Shown: piece after piece, positions 22,222 through 35,936 of the stretch
Numbering within the stretch: position 1 is the stretch's first letter
Layout: every line of letters begins with the position of its first letter
From: Magicicada septendecula
Taxonomy: Eukaryota > Arthropoda > Insecta > Hemiptera > Cicadidae
Length of the DNA: 64,000 bases
Reading direction: 5' to 3'
Assembly: GCA_034769895.1 (NCBI GenBank)
Contig: CM068367.1
Location: forward strand, 705,964,885 to 706,028,884
Notes under the pieces: model-generated
What the model was told of the DNA's origin: nothing
What the model saw: only the letters and a program-made list of their open reading frames with translations
The model's database searches: none
Position numbers and translations under genes: made by a program

Positions 22222-23983
22222 TGGCAAACGATAACTGCCGCAAATTCAAACAGAATCAAATAATTTTTTGCATACAGCCCTGATTTGTGGAGGACTCGCG
22301 ACCTATTGTTTTTGGTGAAGATCGGTTGAGGGAAAGGGGTAGTTTACCTGCAACGGTTTTTTTTATCAAGGGAATTTTTTTTTTTTTGCAAACGATAACA
22401 GCCGCAAATTCAAACAGAATCAAATAATGTTTCGCATACTGCCCTGAATTGTAGAGTTCTCAAGACTTGTTGTTCTTGGTGAAGATCGGTTAAGGGAAAG
22501 GGGTAGTTTACCTGTAACGTTTTATGTTTTAACAAGGGTATTTCCTATGGCAAACGATAACAGCCGCAAATTCAAACAGAATCAAAAGATTATTTGCATA
22601 CAGCCCTAAATTGTAGTGTTCTCAAGACCTATTGTTTTTGGTGAAAATCGGTTGAGGGAAAGGGGTGGTTTACCGGCAACGTTTTTTTAACAAGGGTATT
22701 TTTTTCTATGGCAAACGATAACTGCCGCAAATTCAAACAGAATCAAATAACTTTTTGCATACAGCCCTGATTTGTAGAGTACTCACGACCTATTGTTTTT
22801 GGTGAAGATCGGTTGAGGGAAAGGGGTAGTTTACCTGCAACGGTTTTTTTTATCAAGGGAAATTTTTTTTTTTTGCCAAACGATAACAGCCGCAAATTCA
22901 AACAGAATCAAATAATGTTTCGCATACAGCCCTGAATTGTATAGTTCTCAAGATCTGTTGATTTTGGTGAAGATCGGTTAAGGGAAAGGGGTAGTTTACC
23001 TGTAACGTTTTCTGTTTTAACAAGGGTATTTCCTATGGCAAACGATAACAGCCGCAAATTCAAACAGAATCAAAAGATTATTTGCATACAGCCATAAATT
23101 GTAGTGTTCTCAAGACCTATTGTTTTTGGTGAAAATCGGTTGAGGGAAAGGGTAGTTTACCTGCAACGTTTTTTTAACAAGGGTATTTTTTTTTATGGCA
23201 AACGATAACTGCCGCAAATTCAAACAGAATCAAATAACTTTTTGCATACAGCCCTGATTTGTAGAGTACTCACGACGTATTGTTTTTGGTGAAGATCGGT
23301 TGAGGGAAAGGGGTAGTTTACCTGCAACGGTTTTTTTTATCAAGGGAAATTTTTTTTTTTTGCCAAACGATAACAGCCGCAAATTCAAACAGAATCAAAT
23401 AATGTTTCGCATACAGCCCTGAATTGTATAGTTCTCAAGATCTGTTGATTTTGGTGAAGATCGGTTAAGGGAAAGGGGTAGTTTACCTGTAACGTTTTCT
23501 GTTTTAACAAGGGTATTTCCTATGGCAAACGATAACAGCCGTAAATTCAAACAGAATCAAAAGATTATTTGCATACAGCCCTAAATTGTAGAGTTCTCAA
23601 GACCTATTGTTTTTGGTGAAGATCGGTTAAGGGAAAGGGGTAGTTTACTGACAACGTTTTTTTAACAAGGTTATTTTTTTTGGCAAACGATAACAGCCGC
23701 AAATTCAAACATAATCAAATAATTTTCTGCATACAGCCCTGGTGTGTAGAGTACTCAAGACCTTTTGTTTTTGGTGAAGATCGGTTGAGGGGAAGGGGTA
23801 GTTTACCTGCAACGTTTGTTATAAAGCGTATTTTCCATGGCAAACGATAACTGCCGCAAATTCAAACAGAATCAAATAATTTTTTGCATACATAAGTGAA
23901 TTGTAGAAGACTCAAGGCCATTAGATTTTCGTGAAGATCGGTTAAGGGGAAGGACTAGTTTACCTGCAACCTTTTACGTTTTA
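22222..23983 (+). repeat. Satellite array, about 11 monomers
   Basis: Contains the joint between the two 5,115 bp copies at about 23015. Monomers before and after the joint are in the same register. Confidence 0.92.
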
Positions 23984-24334
23984 ACAAGAATAAAGTACTT
24001 GAAAATTCATTTAAACTTTTTCAAACAATGGTAATTGTTAAAAATAAAATAATTTTGTTGCCAGGCAATAAAATTATAATTTTTTCATTTTAATGTAAAT
24101 TATGTATATATTAGAAAATATATCGTGCTTGGCAGGCAAGCATATTTCAGATTATAAGTCTTAGAATATGGAAGTCATGTATGGTTCTCCATACCGATAT
24201 TTTACTTCCATATTCCTTAAGGAATGGAAGTATGGTGATGGCAAAAAAAATCGTGTTCGAGATTATTGCTGATTCTGATTCTACTACACTCAAAACATGA
24301 AAAAAAGTCGTTTTCCGAAAAGTGTCTGTGTGTG

Positions 24335-24369
<35 letters not shown>

Positions 24370-24404
24370 GTGTGTGTCTGTCTGTGTGTCTGTAGATTTT
24401 TTTC
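23984..24404 (+). repeat. Tail (variant B) + head cassette
   Basis: Identical in layout and length to 18869-19289; head from 24204. Confidence 0.86.
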
Positions 24405-25682
24405 TATGGCAAACGATAACTGCCGCAAATTCAAACAGAATCAAATAATTTTTTGCATACAGTCCTGATTTGCAGAGTACTCGCGACCTATTGTTTTTGG
24501 TGAAGATCGGTTGAGGGAAAGGGGTAGTTTACCGGCAACGGTTTTTTTTTAGCAAGGGTAATTTTGTTTGTTTGGCAAACGATAACAGCCGCAAATTCAA
24601 ACAGAATCAAATAATGTTTCGCATTCTGCCCTGAATTGTAGAGTTCTCAAGATCTGTTGATTTTGGTGAAGATCGGTTAAGGGAAAGGGGTAGTTTACCT
24701 GTAACATTTTATGTTTTAACAAGGGTATTTCCTATGGCAAACGATAACAGCCGCAAATTCAAACAGAATCAAAAGATTATTTGCATACAGCCATAAATTG
24801 TAGTGTTCTCAAGACCTATTGTTTTTGGTGAAAATCGGTTGAGGGAAAGGGTAGTTTACCTGCAACGTTTTTTTAACAAGGGTATTTTTTTCTATGGCAA
24901 ACGATAACTGCCGCAAATTCAAACAGAATCAAATAACTTTTTGCATACAGCCCTGATTTGTAGAGTACTCACGACGTATTGTTTTTGGTGAAGATCGGTT
25001 GAGGGAAAGGGGTAGTTTACCTGCAACGGTTTTTTTTATCAAGGGAAATTTTTTTTTTTTGCCAAACGATAACAGCCGCAAATTCAAACAGAATCAAATA
25101 ATGTTTCGCATACAGCCCTGAATTGTATAGTTCTCAAGATCTGTTGATTTTGGTGAAGATCGGTTAAGGGAAAGGGGTAGTTTACCTGTAACGTTTTCTG
25201 TTTTAACAAGGGTATTTCCTATGGCAAACGATAACAGCCGTAAATTCAAACAGAATCAAAAGATTATTTGCATACAGCCCTAAATTGTAGAGTTCTCAAG
25301 ACCTATTGTTTTTGGTGAAGATCGGTTAAGGGAAAGGGGTAGTTTACCGACAACGTTTTTTTAACAAGGTTATTTTTTTTGGCAAACGATAACAGCCGCA
25401 AATTCAAACATAATCAAACAATTTTCTGCATACAGCCCTGGTGTGTAGAGTACTCAAGACCTTTTGTTTTTGGTGAAGATCGGTTGAGGGGAAGGGGTAG
25501 TTTACCTGCAACGTTTGTTATAAAGCGTATTTTCCATGGCAAACGATAACTGCCGCAAATTCAAACAGAATCAAATAATTTTTTGCATACACAAGTGAAT
25601 TGTAGAAGACTCAAGGCCATTAGATTTTGGTGAAGATCGGTTAAGGGGAAGGACTAGTTTACCTGCAACCTTTTACGTTTTA
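24405..25682 (+). repeat. Satellite array, about 8 monomers
   Basis: Counterpart of 19290-20567, with TTTCGCATTCTGCCC and TTACCGACAACG present. Confidence 0.92.
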
Positions 25683-26084
25683 ACAAGAATAAAGTACTTG
25701 AAAATTCATTTAAACTTTTTCAAACAATGGTAATTGTTAAAAATAAAATAATTTTGTTGCCAGGCAATAAAATTATAATTTTTTCATTTTAATGTAAATT
25801 ATGTATATATTAGAAAATATATCGTGCTTGGCAGGCAAGCATATTTCAGATTATAAGTCTTAGAATATGGAAGTCATGTATGGTTCTCCATACCGATATT
25901 TTACTTCCATATTCCTTAAAGAATGGAAGTATGGTGATGGCAAAAAAAATCGTGTTCGAGATTATTGCAGATTCTGATTCTACTACACTCAAAACATGAA
26001 AAAAAGTCGTTTTCCGAAAAGTGTCTGTGTGTCTGTCTGTCTGTCTGTCTGTGTGTGTGTGTGTGTGTCTGTTGATTTTTTTTC
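25683..26084 (+). repeat. Tail (variant B) + head cassette
   Basis: Counterpart of 20568-20969, including the ATTCCTTAAAGAAT variant and the TCTGTTGATTTT end. Confidence 0.85.
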
Positions 26085-26713
26085 TATGGCAAACGATAAC
26101 TGCCGCAAATTCAAACAGAATCAAATAATTTTTTGCATACAGCCCTGATTTGCAGAGTACTCGCGACCTATTGTTTTTGGTTGAGATCGGTTCAGGGAAA
26201 GGGGTAGTTTACCGGCAACGGTTTTTTTTTAGCAAGGGTAATTTTGTTTGGCAAACGATAACAGCCGCAAATTCAAACAGAATCAAATAATGTTTCGCAT
26301 ACAGCCCTGAATTATAGAGTTCTCAAGATCTGTTGATTTTGGTGAAGATCGGTTAAGGGAAAGGGGTAGTTTACCTGTAACGTTTTATGTTTTAACAAGG
26401 GTATTTCCTATGGCAAACGATAAGAGCCGTAAATTCAAACAGAATCAAATAATGTTTTGCATACAGCCCTGATTTATAGTGTGCTCAAGACCTGTTGTTT
26501 TTGGAGAAGACGGGTAAGGGGAAGGGGTAGTTTACCTGCAACGTTTTTTTATCAAGCGTATTTTCTATGGCAAACGATAACAGCCGCAAATTCAAACAGA
26601 ATCAAATAATTTTTTGCATACGTCTGTGAATTGTAGAGGTCTCAATGACTTTCGATTTTGGCGAAGATCGGTTAAGGGGAAGGGGTAGTTTACCAGCAAC
26701 CTTTTACGTTTTA
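26085..26713 (+). repeat. Satellite array, about 4 monomers
   Basis: Counterpart of 20970-21598. Confidence 0.91.
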
Positions 26714-26757
26714 ACAAGAGTAAAGTACTTGAAAATTTATTTAAACTTTATGAAACA
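26714..26757 (+). repeat. Truncated tail, 44 bp
   Basis: Same truncated tail and AAAC joint as 21599-21642, so the truncation predates the 5,115 bp duplication. A single monomer (26758-26898) separates it from the next tail. Confidence 0.8.
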
Positions 26758-26898
26758 AACGATAACAGCCGCAAATTCAAACAGAATCAAAAGATTATTT
26801 GCATACAGTCCTGAATTGTAGAGGTCTCAATGACTTTCGATTTTGGTGAAGATCGGTTAAGGGGAAGGGGTAGTTTACCTGCAACCTTTTACGTTTTA

Positions 26899-27336
26899 AC
26901 AAGAGTAAAGTACTTGAAAATTTATTTAAACTTTTTGAAACAATGGTAATTGTTAAAAATAAAATAATTTTGTTGCCAGGCAATAAAATTATAATTTTTT
27001 CATTTTAATGTAATATAATATTTTTCATTTAATACAGCAATAAAAAGGCAGGTAAGACACAGCCTGGCTGTTTGGCTGAAAATGATTTTAAATATAAATC
27101 TTCGAATATGGAAGTCATGTATGGTTCTCCATACCGATATTTACTTCCATATTCCTTAAGGAATGGAAGTATGGTGATGGCAAAAAAAATCGTGTTCGAG
27201 ATTATTGCAGATTCTGATTCTACTACACTCAAAACATGAAAAAAAGTCGTTTTCCAAAAAGTGTCTGTGTGTGTGTCTGTCTGTCTGTCTGTCTATCTGT
27301 GTGTCTGTCTGTCTATGTCTGTAGATTTTTTTTTTT
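26899..27336 (+). repeat. Tail + head cassette
   Basis: Counterpart of 21784-22221; head from 27143 with the same TCTATCTG interruption. Confidence 0.86.
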
Positions 27337-28292
27337 TGGCAAACGATAACTGCCGCAAATTCAAACAGAATCAAATAATTTTTTGCATACAGCCCTGATT
27401 TGTGGAGGACTCGCGACCTATTGTTTTTGGTGAAGATCGGTTGAGGGAAAGGGGTAGTTTACCTGCAACGGTTTTTTTTATCAAGGGAATTTTTTTTTTT
27501 TTGCAAACGATAACAGCCGCAAATTCAAACAGAATCAAATAATGTTTCGCATACTGCCCTGAATTGTAGAGTTCTCAAGACTTGTTGTTCTTGGTGAAGA
27601 TCGGTTAAGGGAAAGGGGTAGTTTACCTGTAACGTTTTATGTTTTAACAAGGGTATTTCCTATGGCAAACGATAACAGCCGCAAATTCAAACAGAATCAA
27701 AAGATTATTTGCATACAGCCCTAAATTGTAGTGTTCTCAAGACCTATTGTTTTTGGTGAAAATCGGTTGAGGGAAAGGGGTGGTTTACCGGCAACGTTTT
27801 TTTAACAAGGGTATTTTTTTCTATGGCAAACGATAACTGCCGCAAATTCAAACAGAATCAAATAACTTTTTGCATACAGCCCTGATTTGTAGAGTACTCA
27901 CGACCTATTGTTTTTGGTGAAGATCGGTTGAGGGAAAGGGGTAGTTTACCTGCAACGGTTTTTTTTATCAAGGGAAATTTTTTTTTTTTGCCAAACGATA
28001 ACAGCCGCAAATTCAAACAGAATCAAATAATGTTTCGCATGCAGCCCTGAATTGTAGAGTTCTCAAGATCTGTTGATTTTGGTGAAGATCGGTTAAGGGG
28101 AAGGGGTAGTTTACCTGCAACGTGTTTTTAGCAAGCGTATTTTCTATGGCAAACGATAACAGCCGCAAATTCAAACAGAATCAAATAATTTTTTGCATAC
28201 GTGCCTGAATTGTAGATGTCTCAATGACTTTCGATTTTGGTGAAGATCGGTTAAGGGGAAGGGGTAGTTTACCTGCAACCTTTTACGTTGTA
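27337..28292 (+). repeat. Satellite array, about 6 monomers
   Basis: Passes from the 5,115 bp unit into the third copy of the 6.85 kb unit at about 28030, within a monomer bearing TTTCGCATGCAGCCC. Confidence 0.91.
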
Positions 28293-28726
28293 ACAAGAGT
28301 AAAGTACTTGAAAATTTATTTAAACTTTTTGAAACAATGGTAATTGTTAAAAATAAAATAATTTTGTTGCCAGGCAATAAAATTATAATTTTCTCATTTT
28401 AATGTAATATAATATTTTTCATTAAATACAGCAATAAAAAGGCAGGTAAGACACAGCCTGGCTGTTTGGGTGAAAATTATTTTAAATATAAATCTTAGAA
28501 TATGGAAGTCATGTATGGTTCTCCATACCGATTTTACTTCCATATTCCTTAAGGAATGGAAGTATGGTGATGGCAAAAAAAATCGTGTTCGAGATTATTG
28601 CAGATTCTGATTGTACTACACTCAAAACATGAAAAAAAGTCGTTTTCCGAAAAGTGTCTGTGTGTGTGTCTGTCTGTCTGTCTGTCTGTCTGTGTGTGTC
28701 TGTCTTTGTGTCTGTAGATTTTTTTC
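28293..28726 (+). repeat. Tail + head cassette
   Basis: Counterpart of 12889-13330, with TGAAAATTATTTT (was GATTTT) in the tail, hairpin at 28513-28528, and a TCTG tract 8 bp (two units) shorter. Confidence 0.86.
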
Positions 28727-30497
28727 AATGGCAAACGATAACTGCCGCAAATTCAAACAGAATCAAATAATTTTTTGCACACAGCCCTGATTTATAGAGT
28801 ACTCGCGACCTATTGTTTTTGGTGAAGATCGATTGAGGGAAAGGGGTAGTTTACCGGCAACGGTTTTTTTTTATCAAGGGTAATTTTGTTTGTTTGGCAA
28901 ACGATAACAGCCGCAAATTCAAACAGAATCAAATAATATTTCGCATACAGCCCTGAATTGTAGAGCTCTCAAGATTTGTTCATTTTGGTTAAGGTTCGTT
29001 AAGGGAAAGGGGTAGTTTCCTGCAACGTTTTATGTTTTAACAAGGGTATTTTTTATGGCAAACGATAACAGCCGCAAATTCAAACATAATCAAATAATGT
29101 TTTGTATACTGCCCTGAATTGTAGAGTTCTCAAGGCCTTTTGGTTTTGGTGAAGATCGGTTAAGGGAAAGGGGTAGTTTACCTGCAACGGTTTTTTATCA
29201 AGGGTAATTTTTTTCTATGGTAAACGATAACAGCCACAAATTCAAACAGAATCAAATGATTTTTTGCATACAGCCCTGTATTGTAGAGTTCTCAATACCT
29301 ATTGGTGTTGGTGAAGATCGTTTAAGGGAAAGGGGTAGTTTACCGGCAACGTTTTATGTTCTATAAGGGTATTTTCTATGGCAAACGATAAGAGCCGCAA
29401 ATTCAAACAGAATCAAATATGTTTTTGCATACAGCCCTGATTTGTTGAGTACTAAAGACTTTTTGTTTTTGGTGAAGATCCGTTAAGGGAAAGGGGTAGT
29501 TTACCAGACACGTTTTTTGTTTTATCAAGGGTATTTTATATGGCAAATGATAACAGCCGCAAATTCAAACAGAATCATATAATATTTTGCATACAGCCCT
29601 AAAATGTACAGTTGTCAAGACCTATTGGTTTTGGTGAAGATCGGTTAAGGGAATAGGGTTGTTTACCAGCAACATTTAAGTTTTATCAAGGGTAATTTTT
29701 TTTTGACGAACGATAACTGCCGTACATTAAAACAGAATCAACTACTCTTCTGCATACCTTTTTGAATTATACAGAACTCAAGGTCTGTTGATTTTGTTGA
29801 AGATCGGGTAAGGGAAGGGGTAGTTTACCTGCAACGTTTTATGTTTTAACAAGGGTATTTTTTCTATGATGAACGATAACTGCCGTAAATTCAAAAAGAA
29901 TCAACTAATGTTTTGCATACAGCCCTGAATTGTAGAGTTCTCAAGACCTATTGTTTTTGGTGAAGATCGGTTAATGGAATAGGGTAGTTTACCAGCAACG
30001 TTTTATGTTTTATCAAGGGTGTTTTCTATGGCAAACGATAACAGCCGCAAATTCAAACTAAATCAAATAATTCTTTGCATACGGACCTGAATTGTGGAGT
30101 ACCTAAGACATGTCGTTTTTGGTGAAGATCGGTTAAGGGAAAGGGGTAGTTTACCAGAACCGGTTTTTTATCAAGGGTAATTTTTTTCTATAGTAAACGA
30201 TAACAACCGCAAATTCAAACGGAATCAAATAAGTTTTTGCATACAGTCCTGATTTCTTGAGTACTATAGACCTATTGTTTTTGGTGAAGATCGTTTAAGG
30301 GAAAGGGGTAGTTTACCAGCCATGTTTTTTTTTTATCAAGGGTATTTTCTATGGCAAACGATAACAGCCGCAAATTCAAACAGAATAAAATAATGTTTTG
30401 CATACAGCCCTGATTTATAGAGTACTCAAGACCTATTGTTTTTGGTGAAGATCGGTTAAGGGGAAGGGGTAGTTTACCTGCAACCTTTTACGTTTTA
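28727..30497 (+). repeat. Satellite array, about 11 monomers
   Basis: Counterpart of 6483-8252 and 13331-15101; one visible change is TATTTTGCATACAG instead of TATTTTGTATACAG near 29585. Confidence 0.92.
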
Positions 30498-31677
<1,180 letters not shown>

Positions 31678-31883
31678 ACTTCCATATTCCTTAAGGAATG
31701 GAAGTATGGTGATGGCAAAAAAAATCGTGTTCGAGATTATTGCAGATTCTGATTCTACTACACTCAAAACATGAAAAAAAGTCGTTTTCCGAAAAGTGTC
31801 TGTGTGTGTGTCTGTCTGTCTGTCTGTCTGTCTGTGTGTCTGTCTGTCTGTCTGTCTGTGTGTCTGTCTGTAGATTTTTTTTC
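31678..31883 (+). repeat. Head module
   Basis: Counterpart of 9389 and 16264, same tract structure. Confidence 0.87.
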
Positions 31884-32836
31884 TATGGCAAACGATAACT
31901 GCCGCAAATTCACACAGAATCAAATAATTTCTTGCATGCAGCCCTGATTTGCAGAATACTCGCGACCTATTGTTTTTGGTGAAGATCGGTTGAGGGAAAG
32001 GGGTAGTTTACCTGAAACGGTTTTTTTTTAGCAAGGGTAATTTTGTTTGTTTGGCAAATATAACAGCCGCAAATTCAAACAGAATCAAATAATGTTTCGC
32101 ATACAGCCCTGAATTGTAGATTTATCAAGATCTGTTGATTTTGGTGAAGATCGGTTAAGGGAAAGGGGTAGTTTACCTGTAACGTTTTATGTTTTAACAA
32201 GGGTATTTCCTATGGCAAACGATAACAGCCGCAAATTCAAACAGAATCAAAAGATTATTTGCATACAGCCCTAAATTGTAGAGTTCTCAAGACCTATTGT
32301 TTTTGGTGAAGTTCGGTTGAGGGAAAGGGGTAGTTTACCAGCAACGTTTTTTTAACAAGGGTATTTTCTATGGCAAACGATAACAGCCGCAAATTCAAAC
32401 AGAATCAAATAATGTTTTGCATACAGCCCTGATTTGTAGAGTACTCAAGACCTATTGTTTTTGGTGAAGATCGGTTAAGGGAAAGGGGTAGTTTACCTGT
32501 AACGCTTTATGTTTTAATAAGGGTATTTCCTATGGCAAACGATAACAGCCGCAAATTCAAACAGAATCAAAAGATTATTTGCATACAGCCCTAAATTGCA
32601 GAGTTCTCAAGACCTATTGTTTTTGGTGAAGATCGGGTAAGGGAAATGGGTAGTTTACCTGTAACGTTTTATGTTTTAACAAGGGTATTTCCTATGGCAA
32701 ACGAAAACAGCCGCAAATTCAAACAGAATCAAAAGATGATTTGCATACAGCCCTAAATTTCAGAGTTCTCAAGACATATTGTTTTTGGTGAAGATCGGTT
32801 GCGGGAAAGGGGTAGTTTACCTGCAACATTTTTTTT
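31884..32836 (+). repeat. Satellite array, about 6 monomers
   Basis: Counterpart of 9595-10547 with the same TTCACACAG and GGCAAATATAACAG markers. Confidence 0.92.
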
Positions 32837-33021
32837 ACTTCCATATTCCTTAAGGAATGGAAGTATGGTGATGGCAAAAAAAATCGTGTTCGAGATTATT
32901 GCAGATTCTGATTCTGCTACACTCAAAACATGAAAAAAAGTCGTTTTCCGAAAAGTGTCTGTGTGTGTGTCTGTCTGTGTGTGTGTCTGTCTGTGTGTCT
33001 GTGTGTCAGTAGATTTTTTTC
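32837..33021 (+). repeat. Head module without tail
   Basis: Third counterpart of 10548-10732. Confidence 0.85.
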
Positions 33022-34281
33022 TATGGCAAACGATAACTGCCGCAAATTCAAACAGAATCAAATAATTTTTTGCATACAGCCCTGATTTGCAGAGTACTCG
33101 CGACGTATTGTTTTTGGTGAAGATCGGTTGAGGGAAAGGGGTAGTTTACCTGCAACGGTTTTTTTTTTAGCAAGGGTAATTTTGTTTGTTTGGCAAACGA
33201 TAACAGCCGAAAATTAAAACAGAATCAAATAATGTTTCGCATACAGCCCTGAATTGTAGAGTTCTCAAGATCTGTTGATTTTGGTGAAGATCGGTTAAGG
33301 GAAACGTTTTATGTTTTAACAAGGGTATTTCCTATGGCAAACGATAACAGCCGCAAATTCAAACAGAATCAAAAGATTATTTGCATACAGCCATAAATTG
33401 TAGTGTTCTCAAGACCTATTGTTTTTGGTGAAAATCGGTTGAGGGAAAGGGTAGTTTACCTGCAACGTTTTTTTAACAAGGGTATTTTTTTTATGGCAAA
33501 CGATAACTGCCGCAAATTCAAACAGAATCAAATAACTTTTTGCATACAGCCCTGATTTGTAGAGTACTCACGACGTATTGTTTTTGGTGAAGATCGGTTG
33601 AGGGAAAGGGGTAGTTTACCTGCAACGGTTTTTTTTATCAAGGGAAATTTGTTTTTTTTGCCAAACGATAACAGCCGCAAATTCAAACAGAATCAAATAA
33701 TGTTTCGCATACAGCCCTGAATTGTATAGTTCTCAAGATCTGTTGATTTTGGTGAAGATCGGTTAAGGGAAAGGGGTAGTTTACCTGTAACGTTTTCTGT
33801 TTTAACAAGGGTATTTCCTATGGCAAACGATAACAGCCGTAAATTCAAACAGAATCAAAAGATTATTTGCATACAGCCCTAAATTGTAGAGTTCTCAAGA
33901 CCTATTGTTTTTGGTGAAGATCGGTTAAGGGAAAGGGGTAGTTTACCGACAACGTTTTTTTAACAAGGTTATTTTTTTTGGCAAACGATAACAGCCGCAA
34001 ATTCAAACATAATCAAACAATTTTCTGCATACAGCCCTGGTGTGTAGAGTACTCAAGACCTTTTGTTTTTGGTGAAGATCGGTTGAGGGTAAGGGGTAGT
34101 TTACCTGCAACGTTTGTTATAAAGCGTATTTTCCATGGCAAACGATAACTGCCGCAAATTCAAACAGAATCAAATAATTTTTTGCATACACAAGTGAATT
34201 GTAGAAGACTCAAGGCCATTAGATTTTGGTGAAGATCGGTTAAGGGGAAGGACTAGTTTACCTGCAACCTTTTACGTTTTA
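33022..34281 (+). repeat. Satellite array, about 8 monomers (contains chimeric joint)
   Basis: The left part has the shortened monomer near 33298 (as at 17884); the right part has the TTACCGACAACG marker of 20230. A T-run has gained a G (AAATTTGTTTTTTTTG near 33650). Confidence 0.9.
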
Positions 34282-34683
34282 ACAAGAATAAAGTACTTGA
34301 AAATTCATTTAAACTTTTTCAAACAATGGTAATTGTTAAAAATAAAATAATTTTGTTGCCAGGCAATAAAATTATAATTTTTTCATTTTAATGTAAATTA
34401 TGTATATATTAGAAAATATATCGTGCTTGGCAGGCAAGCATATTTCAGATTATAAGTCTTAGAATATGGAAGTCATGTATGGTTCTCCATACCGATATTT
34501 TACTTCCATATTCCTTAAAGAATGGAAGTATGGTGATGGCAAAAAAAATCGTGTTCGAGATTATTGCAGATTCTGATTCTACTACACTCAAAACATGAAA
34601 AAAAGTCGTTTTCCGAAAAGTGTCTGTGTGTCTGTCTGTCTGTCTGTCTGTCTGTGTGTGTGTGTGTCTGTTGATTTTTTTTC
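34282..34683 (+). repeat. Tail (variant B) + head cassette
   Basis: Counterpart of 20568-20969 of equal total length, hairpin at 34477-34492. In the microsatellite one TG pair of units has become TCTG. Confidence 0.85.
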
Positions 34684-35312
34684 TATGGCAAACGATAACT
34701 GCCGCAAATTCAAACAGAATCAAATAATTTTTTGCATACAGCCCTGATTTGCAGAGTACTCGCGACCTATTGTTTTTGGTTGAGATCGGTTCAGGGAAAG
34801 GGGTAGTTTACCGGCAACGGTTTTTTTTTAGCAAGGGTAATTTTGTTTGGCAAACGATAACAGCCGCAAATTCAAACAGAATCAAATAATGTTTCGCATA
34901 CAGCCCTGAATTATAGAGTTCTCAAGATCTGTTGATTTTGGTGAAGATCGGTTAAGGGAAAGGGGTAGTTTACCTGTAACGTTTTATGTTTTAACAAGGG
35001 TATTTCCTATGGCAAACGATAAGAGCCGTAAATTCAAACAGAATCAAATAATGTTTTGCATACAGCCCTGATTTATAGTGTGCTCAAGACCTGTTGTTTT
35101 TGGAGAAGACGGGTAAGGGGAAGGGGTAGTTTACCTGCAACGTTTTTTTATCAAGCGTATTTTCTATGGCAAACGATAACAGCCGCAAATTCAAACAGAA
35201 TCAAATAATTTTTTGCATACGTCTGTGAATTGTAGAGGTCTCAATGACTTTCGATTTTGGCGAAGATCGGTTAAGGGGAAGGGGTAGTTTACCAGCAACC
35301 TTTTACGTTTTA
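34684..35312 (+). repeat. Satellite array, about 4 monomers
   Basis: Counterpart of 20970-21598. Confidence 0.91.
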
Positions 35313-35355
35313 ACAAGAGTAAAGTACTTGAAAATTTATTTAAACTTTATGAAAC
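35313..35355 (+). repeat. Truncated tail
   Basis: Third instance of the truncated tail joined at AAAC; followed by one monomer (35356-35497). Confidence 0.8.
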
Positions 35356-35497
35356 AAACGATAACAGCCGCAAATTCAAACAGAATCAAAAGATTATTTG
35401 CATACAGTCCTGAATTGTAGAGGTCTCAATGACTTTCGATTTTGGTGAAGATCGGTTAAGGGGAAGGGGTAGTTTACCTGCAACCTTTTACGTTTTA

Positions 35498-35936
35498 ACA
35501 AGAGTAAAGTACTTGAAAATTTATTTAAACTTTTTGAAACAATGGTAATTGTTAAAAATAAAATAATTTTGTTGCCAGGCAATAAAATTATAATTTTTTC
35601 ATTTTAATGTAATATAATATTTTTCATTTAATACAGCAATAAAAAGGCAGGTAAGACACAGCCTGGCTGTTTGGCTGAAAATGATTTTAAATATAAATCT
35701 TCGAATATGGAAGTCATGTATGGTTCTCCATACCGATATTTACTTCCATATTCCTTAAGGAATGGAAGTATGGTGATGGCAAAAAAAATCGTGTTCGAGA
35801 TTATTGCAGATTCTGATTCTACTACACTCAAAACATGAAAAAAAGTCGTTTTCCAAAAAGTGTCTGTGTGTGTGTCTGTCTGTCTGTCTGTCTATCTGTG
35901 TGTCTGTCTGTCTATGTCTGTAGATTTTTTTTTTTT
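35498..35936 (+). repeat. Tail + head cassette
   Basis: Counterpart of 21784-22221, hairpin at 35718-35733, head from 35742. The following monomer has TTTGTAGAGGACTCG where 22286 has TTTGTGGAGGACTCG. Confidence 0.86.

Larger units (their letters stand above)
17900..23015 (+). repeat. 5,115 bp tandem unit, copy 1
   Basis: Every landmark I compared from about 17900 to 22920 recurs exactly 5,115 bp downstream (tails 18869/23984, 20568/25683, 21784/26899), and the microsatellites have equal length. Left edge: the monomer at 17880-17900 has the short form while its counterpart at 22995-23015 does not. Confidence 0.85.
23015..28030 (+). repeat. 5,115 bp tandem unit, copy 2
   Basis: Second copy, no differences seen in the stretches compared. 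It ends near 28030, where TTTCGCATGCAG appears instead of TTTCGCATACAG, so the right end is slightly short of a full unit. Confidence 0.85.
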
